Source of the DNA: Acanthosepion lycidas
Lineage: Eukaryota > Mollusca > Cephalopoda > Sepiida > Sepiidae
Reading direction: 5' to 3'
DNA length: 64,000 bases
NCBI GenBank assembly: GCA_963932145.1
Contig: OZ010599.1
Span: 43,424,298-43,488,297, forward strand
Shown here: positions 52,770 to 61,500 of the stretch, one piece after another
Layout: every line of letters starts with the position of its first letter
How positions within the stretch are numbered: the stretch's first letter is position 1
Notes under the pieces: model-generated
Seen by the model: the letters and a program-made list of their open reading frames with translations, nothing else
Told to the model about the DNA's origin: nothing
Databases searched by the model: none
Program-made: the position numbers and the translations under genes

Positions 52770-52860
52770 GTGGGATGGGCTCCATCAGACACACCATAGA
52801 CACACCACTGCTGCTGTAGCTGCAGAACATGTGGTGCACCTATAACTCTAATGATACTTA
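52770..52860 (+). repeat. tRNA-derived SINE, right part
   Basis: GGGCTCCATCAGACACACC and CACTGCTGCTGTAGCTGCAG match the uninterrupted SINE at 53422-53495 (GGCTCCATCAGACTATC, CACTGCTAATATGGCTGCAG). This proves that the left and right parts were one SINE before the hAT-like insertion. Confidence 0.75.
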
Positions 52861-53319
52861 CAATCAGAAAGTTGAAATAAGAAAAGAAACTAAATATCAT
52901 GACGGACTGATTGATTTATTGATTTGTTTTTTTATGGTTTATCAACATCTTTGTGGGTCATTTATGGCCAAAACATATTTCAGATTTTAAGAATAATTAC
53001 ATTTTTTTTTTTTTTGCAAGTGAATATTGTATTAACAATTTTTTGGAGATAACAATGAGTTTTCTATATACATATCCTACTATTTAATCCATATATATGG
53101 GGGAGAAGATGGATTGTACCTTTCCTAAGGGTATTCTCACATAAGTGATTGTAAATACTGTCAGTGTTTGTCATTAATGCAATATGGGTGCAACTTCTGA
53201 CTTTTAATTTGAATGTGGAACTATATTTATCTTAAATGCTTAAGTCATTTATTATTTTCCAAAAAATAACTCCTGAACACTTAAAATAGCTAAGCTGATG
53301 TTTATTAAACTTGTCTAGC
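52861..53319. other. AT-rich DNA, mostly unrecognised
   Basis: A T-run at 53001-53015. TTTCCTAAGGGTATTCTCAC near 53130 is the complement of a SINE-like word, so a reversed SINE scrap is possible. Confidence 0.4.
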
Positions 53320-53545
53320 ACAGAAGCTGGGTGTTTGGTAAATAGCAGGACAACCTTGATTGGTTAACAATCTAGAAGAAGGAAAACTCTGAATTCAAAC
53401 CAGTCTGGAAAGAGTTTGGCTCCATCAGACTATCTTTCCCAAGGTACATCACTGCTAATATGGCTGCAGTATCTGTGGAGCCACTTTGACCCTAATGGGT
53501 TATAAGACTTTCGATTGTGATCATGAAATAAATAAGTAACTTTAA
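53320..53545 (+). repeat. tRNA-derived SINE copy (body)
   Basis: GGTTAACAATCTAGAAGAAG, GAAAACTCTGAATTCAAACC, GGCTCCATCAGACTATCTTT and CACTGCTAATATGGCTGCAG. The pol III head is missing or unrecognisable. Confidence 0.65.
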
Positions 53546-53589
53546 TTGACATTTGTTTTTATATCCTTTCTAGTAACTGCCATAACATA

Positions 53590-53960
53590 GCTTCCCAATG
53601 CCTTTTCTATAAATACTTTCATGGTAAATGTTCTGATGAACTTTCCTACATGGTACCTAGGCTCTATGAATTCAAGCACAATATTAGGTTGGTGACAAGA
53701 TCTCATCATTTTACAATCAAAATGGCTAGATGTAACTGTAAAAGTTCTATGCTAACAGTTTATGTTTTCACACATCTCATTTGTGGAACTTCTTCTGCCT
53801 TCTTGTTTTCTAGTCAACTTTGATCTTCAAAAATTTAAATGCAATGTCAGCCATTATCTTCTGTCCTCCTAAATACTGTTCCTTTATTTTTAATGAGTAC
53901 TTGCACTCAGTGGAAACAGGTGAGCAATAACTGAACAGTGCTAAATAAAATAAGAACTAG
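53590..53960 (+). pseudogene. Family B LINE RT C-terminus
   Basis: Residues in shifting frames: CLFYKYFHGKCSDELSYMVP, RLYEFKHNIRLATRSHHFTI and KMARCNCKSS, then LWNFFCLLVF-like, and the tail GCAATGTCAGCCATTATCTT. These match 33740-34020 (LYIFYKYVHCNCSDEL, RSHHFIVEIAQCN). Confidence 0.75.
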
Positions 53961-53971
53961 GCAATATAGAC

Positions 53972-54145
53972 ATGAGCAGTGGAATGAGAACAGTCTATCC
54001 TTATAGAATAAACAAAGGGTTCAGTTCAGAATTTGCTGTAGGTTACCCAGATCAATATACAGCTGAGGAAGACTTGAGGGCACAAAGTAGTGATAAAAAC
54101 AACAAAGATGAGGACAATAGTCCGAATATAAATAGTGTAAATAAT
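53972..54145 (+). mobile_element. Third copy of the Penelope-like terminal repeat
   Basis: AGAACAGTCTATCCTTATAG, ACAAAGGGTTCAGTTCAGAA, CAGCTGAGGAAGACTTGAGG and AAAGATGAGGACAATAGTCC align with the arms at 6865-7020 and 7055-7171. In place of the GGCCG hairpin it has a different sequence after CTGAGGAAG. It includes the AGAACAGTCTA-CCC part present only once in the 6.9-kb insertion, so the unit is at least 170 bp. Confidence 0.6.
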
Positions 54146-54296
54146 AATGATAATATTAAAGAAGATGTTTGCAAAATCATTAAACCACTGTTTATAATGA
54201 TAACAAATATTTTTTTTATTATTAAAATGCAGCAGCTTCTTCATATTTTATTTTTAATTTACCAAGATGTGATGCCTTTGATCTTTGATATGCTAT

Positions 54297-54514
54297 ACCT
54301 TTTCAGGATGTAGGTGGTCATAACTCTCCACAACTTCCCGTCTTTTGTTGATCTAATTTTTGAATCTTTACCATTCAACTTTGTACATGTTCTACCATCC
54401 ATTTCCTCTTGTTCCTCTTATTTTCAATACAAGTATGTGAGTAGCAAATTCTCTAAGCTGTCTTTCCTCCTTATATGCTCCAGAAATTCAATTTGCCTCT
54501 TTTTGATTTAAAAT
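54297..54514 (-). pseudogene. RTE-like LINE RT C-terminus
   Basis: The minus strand reads IKKRQIEFLEHIRRKDSLEN, LLLTYL, GRTCTKLNGKDSKIRSTKDG and KLWRVMTTYILKRYS. It is the KRQLKFLGHIMRKE to KLWRAMI block of the RTE-like family, in the reverse orientation to most copies here. Confidence 0.75.
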
Positions 54515-54600
54515 CTTTTTGTACTTTACATAAATGATCTGCCTAAGAGTATACTCTGACCATTTGTGAATACCTATACAGATGATAAAAAAGCAGCCAT
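54515..54600 (+). mobile_element. Jockey-like LINE scrap (FINDLPKS to YADD)
   Basis: LYFINDLPKSIL and PFVNTYTDD, nearly the same nucleotides as 55080-55140 (AATGATCTGCCTAAGAGTAT, ACTCTGA, CATTTGTGA-TACCTAT). It is a small duplicated piece of the neighbouring element. Confidence 0.65.
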
Positions 54601-54779
54601 TTTTTCAAAATGAAAAATTGAATAGCTATTGAGTTAGACTTACATATGTCCTAGTTTAATTGGAACTGTTCTTGTTTGAGGAGTTTTTCCCAGAGTCTCA
54701 TGAGTGAAATATGGAGATATAAGCTATCAGTATTGCTTCTTTTTTTCTTTGTCTCAGTCCTGAAGCTTAACAGGTGTTG

Positions 54780-55845
54780 AGTCTTGAAAACACTTTTTTA
54801 TATTTGGTCCACTGCTGATCTCCTACATATCATTACTCACAGATTCAGTGAAGCACTAGACAATAAATACATCTCAAGAATGATTGCATTAGAGATATTA
54901 CAAAGACTTTTGACAAGGTGTGACAACATAGAGGGTTACTGCACAAACTCTAAAGCTATGGAATCACTGGAAGAGTTTTCTCCATTTTCAAGTCCTTCCT
55001 AATGAAGGTAGTTATTAACAGCCAGTCCTCTGAAACCCAAGCAATCAATACAGGCATCCCCCAAGTCTCACTTCTCACTCCAATGATCTGCCTAAGAGTA
55101 TACTCTGATCATTTGTGAGTACCTATGTTGATGATATGATGGTAAATGAGTGTACCTCCAAAACTCTAGATGTCCAAAGCTTGTCAGCTGATCTCTCTTC
55201 TGACCGAGCTTTAAAAGCTGAGTGGGAGAAAACTGGCTGGGTACATTCAATGCCTTGTAAACAAAATTAATGAAATTCCATCATCAGTGAGTGGACCCTG
55301 AATTTTCAGCTATCATGATGAACAAGTGTTCTTTCATGAAGGCTCCATATCTTGAGTGCTTATTAGGACTTAAACTCAACACAGACAAGTGTAACTCATA
55401 AATACAATCCACTACTAAAGATACTGAAAAAATTGTTGGCTCCCTGTACTGCTTCAGTAAGTAACTTATTCCTGCTATCCTCGACTTTTACAAGAGACAG
55501 AACATGCCAAAAATGGAATACTGCTGCCATATATGGGCAGAAGCTACCCAGTCTTCATTTTTCATTCTTGATAGAGTTCAAAAGCATTTCTGTGTCCTTG
55601 TGGGTGACAAATTATTTTCCACCCAGCAATCCCTTTTGCACAGACGAAATGTCACTAGTCACTTACTGTTCTATTGCTATTTCCATGGAAAGTGTTTAGA
55701 TGAACAACATTCATTAGTTCCATCATTTCTAACCTTCATGGCTAAGACCCACTGTGTTACGCACATTGTAGAAAACCACCTTAATTACGCTTGCATTCCA
55801 TAGGTGAGATATAAATTCCACCCAAGCAGCTTCTTCTTTGTGAAC
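54780..55845 (+). pseudogene. Jockey-like LINE RT, most of palm to C-terminus
   Basis: Plus-strand blocks in order: LDNKYISRMIALEI (54855-54900, the IALDISKAFD region), LNEG-VVINSQSSETQAINTG-like (55000-55050), IPQVSLLTP (GVPQGSLLSP region), YVDDMMVNECTSKTLDV with the catalytic YxDD as YVDD (about 55122-55170), SADLSSDRALKAEWEK, LKLNTDKCN-like, MPKMEYCCHIWAEATQSSFF, LDRVQKHFCVLVGDKLFS, RRNVTSHLLFYCYFHGKCLD and EQHSLVPSFLTFMAKTHCVT. It is the longest RT remnant of this family in the window. The YVDD residues are intact but several frameshifts separate the blocks. The coding continues after a small insertion at 55961. Confidence 0.85.
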
Positions 55846-55960
55846 AAGAGAAAGAAAAAAAATTGGCTGAAATAAAAAGAAGGTATGGAAATGAAAATAC
55901 GAGTGATTTTAAAAGAAAGAGAGATATAAATTGGAAAGGAGAAAAGAGAAGAAAACATAG
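55846..55960. repeat. Purine-rich ~115-bp insertion in the jockey-like frame
   Basis: The jockey-like frame runs FHPSSFFFVN before 55846 and resumes with ALWNQLPGGCFPDHS after 55961, where intact relatives have FFPRTAALWNRLP without a gap. The inserted DNA (GAAATAAAAAGAAGGTA, AATACGAGTGATTTTA, AAATTGGAAAGGAGAA) is repeated at 57059-57157. It is therefore a mobile or duplicated purine-rich sequence. Confidence 0.65.
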
Positions 55961-56066
55961 AAGCACTGCTTTGTGGAACCAACTCCCAGGTGGATGCTTC
56001 CCAGATCACTCAATCTTAACCTGTTCAAGTCTAGGATTAACCATTATCTTCCCCACATATCCTCAT
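55961..56066 (+). pseudogene. Jockey-like LINE RT C-terminus, continuation
   Basis: TALWNQLPGGCFPDHSILTC, then the FKSRVN-like block as SSLGLTIIFPTYPHK in a shifted frame. It ends just before the 3' end of a family B LINE lying in the opposite direction. Confidence 0.75.
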
Positions 56067-56069
56067 AAA

Positions 56070-56735
56070 TTAAATCTCTTTTTTTTTAGTCATTTCATCC
56101 CAAGCAAGGCAATAAAGCAACTAAGACACATGGTGTTACTGAGTGTTAGAGAATATGAAAAAAAAAAACACTATTAAGGAGAGAGAACATAATTAAAAAT
56201 ACAGAAGTTTATAAATGACAATGAGTTTCAATTTTTGAAGATCAAAGTTGAGTGGGAAGCAAGAAGCTGGAAGAAAGTTCCACAAGCAAAAACTTATGGT
56301 CTTATCATTTCAACTGTCAAATGATGAGCTCATGCCGTCAATCTAGTACTGTGCTTAAATTCATAAAATCTAGGTACTATAGGGGAAAGTTCATCAAAAC
56401 AAATACTATGAAAGTATTTATAGAAAAGGCACAGGGAAGTTATGTTATGTTGGTAGGAAAGTGACTGAAGCTGAGATGCCAGGTCAGGACTGATAGCATT
56501 GCAGATTCTTCTTTGTATTTTTTCAATAATCTCTAAATATATGGCAGAAACACCAGACCAGATGTGGCACTAATATTCAAAGCAAGGATGAATGGTAGAC
56601 TTATAAATATGTAAGATAGATTCTGGCAAGAAAAATTGCCTTGCATGACACAGTGAACCAATTTTCCTAGCTGCAGACCAAGCAATTGATTCAATATCAC
56701 TCTGCAACCTTCTACTTTGGATGAACATCATTGTA
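56070..56735 (-). pseudogene. Family B LINE, RT C-terminus and complete 3' end
   Basis: Minus strand from 56700 leftwards: LQSDIESIAWSAARKIGSLC, HARQFFLPESILHIYKSTIH, PCFEY, CHIWSGVSAIYLEIIEKIQR, RICNAISPDLASQLQSLSYQ, TSLCLFYKYFHSICFDELSP and EFKHSTRLTA, then the tail with the complement of TCATTTCATCCCAAGCAAGG at 56087-56106. It is the most 5'-extended copy of this family and shows the segment before LDKIQ. A few stops are present. The 3' end abuts the 3' end of the jockey-like LINE. Confidence 0.8.
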
Positions 56736-57175
56736 AAAAAAAAAAAAAAAGTTTTCTATTTTTTTAAAACTTCCCCATTGCTCACATGTTTTATACATGG
56801 TATTCTTAACATTAATTAGTAGAACCGTATCTCTTTTGAGATGTAATCATGGAATCATGAGATGGAATATGAGTCTTCAAAGAAAAGGTTGTACAAATAG
56901 AGGAGAAAGACTAATAGAAAGGTAGAGAGAGGGATACAGAAAGAGAGAAATACAGAGAGATAGAGAGAGATATAGAAAGAAAGCATGACAAAAAAGCAGA
57001 AAGACTGATAGATAGAAACATAAAAAGAGAGATAGGAGAAATTGTGAATAAGAGAAGGAAAATTATGCTGAAAAAAGAAGGTAAAGAAATTAAAATACGA
57101 ATGATTTACAGACAAAGAGAGAGATAAATTGGAAAGGAGAAGAGAGAAATAAACAGAGAGGAAGATGTAATTGAT
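56736..57175. repeat. Poly-A and purine-rich (GAGA) DNA
   Basis: An A-run at 56736-56751, then strongly purine-biased sequence at 56880-57170 with irregular GAGAGATA repeats and the second copy (57059-57157) of the 55846-55960 insert. Confidence 0.75.
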
Positions 57176-57176
57176 G

Positions 57177-57178
<2 letters not shown>

Positions 57179-57207
<29 letters not shown>
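57179..57207. repeat. (TA)n microsatellite
   Basis: TA array. Confidence 0.9.
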
Positions 57208-57210
<3 letters not shown>

Positions 57211-57293
57211 TATGCAAAACTAGGTAATCTGTATGAGTAGACCCAAGGAGGATGATATCCTGAGAGCTCAATGTAAATTCAGAGCAAATAAAT

Positions 57294-57469
57294 TTGAATA
57301 AAAACAGACCACTTTAAGGTTCCATGTAATAAATTATTTCACCACAGCCCTTTTAAAGGGCTCTGGATCATCAGACTTTACTTCCAAAGGTTGAAAGAGC
57401 CAGAGGCCTTTAAAAGGGCTGTGTTGAAATAATTTATTACATGGAACCTTAAAGTGGTCTGTTTTTATT

Positions 57470-57472
<3 letters not shown>
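57294..57472. mobile_element. MITE-like element with 73-bp inverted arms
   Basis: Left arm 57294-57366 and right arm 57400-57472 are near-perfect reverse complements, starting TTGAATAAAAACAGACCACT and including CATGTAATAAATTATTTCA and CCCTTTTAAAGGGCTCTGG, with a 33-bp loop. Only about three mismatches are seen. The right end abuts a (TA)n array. No coding; superfamily uncertain. Confidence 0.85.
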
Positions 57473-57521
<49 letters not shown>

Positions 57522-57625
57522 AGAGAGAGGGAGAGAAAGAGAGAGAAATAAGAAAGAAGAAGCAAAAGAAATAGAAAATGAAATAGATGAAGAAAGAATG
57601 AAAGAAAGCATATAAAAGAAAAGAA
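57473..57625. repeat. (TA)n followed by (GA)-rich tract
   Basis: TA array at 57473-57518 and GAGAGAGAGGGAGAGAAAGA-type sequence to 57625. Confidence 0.9.
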
Positions 57626-58149
57626 GTGGGGGGTATTTTTGTGAATGTCTTGAATCGATTCTACCATTGATTCATTAGTCTTTCATCTATTTTTTCACAG
57701 CTTCCATTCGGTTGGAAATATCACTGTAATTTCACAACAGGTAGTGCCAATACAATTTTTCTATCATGACACAGCAGCAATAATTTCCTCAAAATGTGAC
57801 AAGATTTCTCAGGGACAAAAAAATAAGCAAGCTTCAGATTTCTCTTTAGAAAATATTTTTTTCTTTTCATTTTTCTGGAAACCATGTCTGTCACACAATT
57901 TTAAGATATAAAGGATAAAATTAATTGCAAAAGACATGCTTCTTTTTTAGATATAAATATCCAATTAGGAAACAAAAAGTGTGTTTAATTTTGCTAATAA
58001 TATTTGAAAGATGATGCAAAAAAGATTACCTGTCTATCAAGTCTAAAATACAAAAGAAAGCAAGTCATAAGAATAAAACATTTCTGGTAATTAGTATTTT
58101 GATTAATAAGCAAGGAATATAGTTGATTTTATTTTATCATCTGAGAATA
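57626..58149. other. Unrecognised AT-rich DNA
   Basis: No supported feature. Confidence 0.5.
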
Positions 58150-58400
58150 GAATATAAAAATATAGTGAAAAACCTATACAATCTTAACATTAGATATGCA
58201 GATGACACAGTGTTGATAGCAAACACAAAAAGTCAACTTGAATGGCAACTTCTGTATACTGAGTGTATCATATGATAGGAAGAGCATGAGGCTTTGTAAA
58301 ACCTTAACTCACATAATTATTACAAGAGATCCTCAGACAGGACACACCTTACTTTATTGTAAGATAAATCCTGGTCAGCAAAAAAACACACCTATGTATG
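58150..58400 (+). pseudogene. RTE-like LINE RT fragment with YADD core
   Basis: The plus strand reads YNLNIRYADDTVLIANTKSQ with an intact YADD at about 58194-58205. After a stop and shift it continues KSMRLCKTLTH and IIITRDPQTGHTLLYCKINP. This is the catalytic centre and the following KKT-motif region of an RTE-like RT. Flanking domains are missing. Confidence 0.75.
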
Positions 58401-58504
58401 TATGCATGTTTAATAAGAAAACCATCCAAGAATCATCAGACATTACTTGTCTTGTTTGCCATTTTTCATGCTTAAACTATGAAACATAAGGAATTTCTCC
58501 TACC

Positions 58505-61500
58505 AAAAAAATTAAAAATGTCTTTTAAAATAATATGTAAAATAATAGATGCTTGTAAAATATAATTGTAAAATGTCTTTTAAAATAATATGTAAAATAA
58601 TAAATAGATGCTTCTACAATATAATTGTAAAATGTCTTTTTAAATAATATGTAAAATAATTAATAAATGCTTGGATAATACAAGTGTAAAATGTCTTTTA
58701 AATTAATGTGTTAAATAATAAATAGATGCTTGTATAATATAACTGTAAAATATGTTTTTTAATAATATGTAAAAAGATGAATAGATGCTTGTATAATATA
58801 ATTGTAAAATGTCTTTTAAAATAATATGTAAAATTATAAATAGATGCTTGTATAATATAATTGTGACAGGTCTTTTAAAATGATATGTAAAAAGATGAAT
58901 AGATGCTTGTATAATATAATTGTAAAATGTCTTTTTAAATAATATGTAAAATTATAAATAGATGCTTGTATAATATAATTGTGAGAGGTCTTTTAAAATA
59001 ATATGTAAAATGATGAATAGATGCTTGTATAATATAATTGTAAAATGTCTTTTAAAATAACACGTAAAATTATAAATAGATGCTTGTATAATATAATTGG
59101 AAAATGTCTTTTTTAATATGTAAAATAATAAATAGGTGCATGTATAATATAACTGTAAAATGTCTTTTTTAATAATATGTAAAATAATAAATAGATGCTT
59201 GTATAATATAATTGTAAAATGTCTTTTAAAATTATATGTAAAATAATAAATAGATGCTTGTATAATATAATTGTAAAATGTCTTTTAAAATTATATGTAA
59301 AATTATAAATAGATGCTTGTATAATTGTAAAATGTCTTTTTAAATATGTAAAATAATAAATAGATGCTTGTATAATATAATTGTAAAATGTCTTTTAAAA
59401 TTATATGTAAAATAATAAATAGATGCTTGTATAATATAATTGTAAAATGTCTTTTAAAATTATATGTAAAATTATAAATAGATGCTTGTATAATTGTAAA
59501 ATGTCTTTTTAAATATGTAAAATAATAAATAGATGCTTGTATAATATAATTGTAAAATGTCTTTTAAAATTATATGTAAAATAATAAATAGATGCTTGTA
59601 TAATATAATTGTAAAATGTCTTTTAAAATTATATGTAAAATTATAAATAGATGCTTGTATAATTGTAAAATGTCTTTTTAAATATGTAAAATAATAAATA
59701 GATGCTTGTATAATATAATTGTAAAATGTCTTTTAAAATTATATGTAAAATAATAAATAGATGCTTGTATAATATAATTGTAAAATGTCTTTTAAAATTA
59801 TATGTAAAATTATAAATAGATGCTTGTATAATTGTAAAATGTCTTTTTAAATATGTAAAATAATAAATAGATGCTTGTATAATATAATTGTAAAATATCT
59901 TTTAAAATAATATGTAAAATGATAAATAGATGCTTGTATAATATAATTGTAAAATGTCTTTTAAAATTATATGTAAAATTATAAATAGATGCTTGTATAA
60001 TTGTAAAATGTCTTTTTAAATATGTAAAATAATAAATAGATGCTTGTATAATATAATTGTAAAATGTCTTTTAAAATTATATGTAAAATAATAAATAGAT
60101 GCTTGTATAATATAATTGTAAAATGTCTTTTAAAATTATATGTAAAATTATAAATAGATGCTTGTATAATTGTAAAATGTCTTTTTAAATATGTAAAATA
60201 ATAAATAGATGCTTGTATAATATAATTGTAAAATGTCTTTTAAAATTATATGTAAAATAATAAATAGATGCTTGTATAATATAATTGTAAAATGTCTTTT
60301 AAAATTATATGTAAAATTATAAATAGATGCTTGTATAATATAATTGTAAAATGTCTTTTAAAATTATATGTAAAATTATAAATAGATGCTTGTATAATTG
60401 TAAAATGTCTTTTTAAATATGTAAAATAATAAATAGATGCTTGTATAATATAATTGTAAAATATCTTTTAAAATAATATGTAAAATGATAAATAGATGCT
60501 TGTATAATATAATTGTAAAATGTCTTTTAAAATTATATGTAAAATTATAAATAGATGCTTGTATAATTGTAAAATGTCTTTTTAAATATGTAAAATAATA
60601 AATAGATGCTTGTATAATATAATTGTAAAATGTCTTTTAAAATTATATGTAAAATAATAAATAGATGCTTGTATAATATAATTGTAAAATGTCTTTTAAA
60701 ATTATATGTAAAATGATAAATAGATGCTTGTATAATTGTAAAATGTCTTTTTAAATATGTAAAATAATAAATAGATGCTTGTATAATATAATTGTAAAAT
60801 GTCTTTTAAAATTATATGTAAAATAATAAATAGATGCTTGTATAATATAATTGTAAAATGTCTTTTAAAATTATATGTAAAATAATAAATAGATGCTTGT
60901 ATAATATAATTGTAAAATGTCTTTTAAAATTATATGTAAAATAATAAATAGATGCTTGTATAATATAATTGTAAAATGTCTTTTAAAATTATATGTAAAA
61001 TTATAAATAGATGCTTGTATAATTGTAAAATGTCTTTTTAAATATGTAAAATAATAAATAGATGCTTGTATAATATAATTGTAAAATGTCTTTTAAAATT
61101 ATATGTAAAATAATAAATAGATGCTTGTATAATATAATTGTAAAATGTCTTTTAAAATTATATGTAAAATTATAAATAGATGCTTGTATAATTGTAAAAT
61201 GTCTTTTTAAATATGTAAAATAATAAATAGATGCTTGTATAATATAATTGTAAAATGTCTTTTAAAATTATATGTAAAATAATAAATAGATGCTTGTATA
61301 ATATAATTGTAAAATGTCTTTTAAAATTATATGTAAAATTATAAATAGATGCTTGTATAATATAATTGTAAAATGTCTTTTAAAATTATATGTAAAATTA
61401 TAAATAGATGCTTGTATAATTGTAAAATGTCTTTTTAAATATGTAAAATAATAAATAGATGCTTGTATAATATAATTGTAAAATATCTTTTAAAATAATA

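Noticed and set aside
56855-57271. 138-codon minus-strand Ser/Phe/Leu-rich frame as a membrane protein
   Set aside because: It is the complement of GAGA-rich DNA and contains IYIYIY from (TA)n; no start context or similarity.
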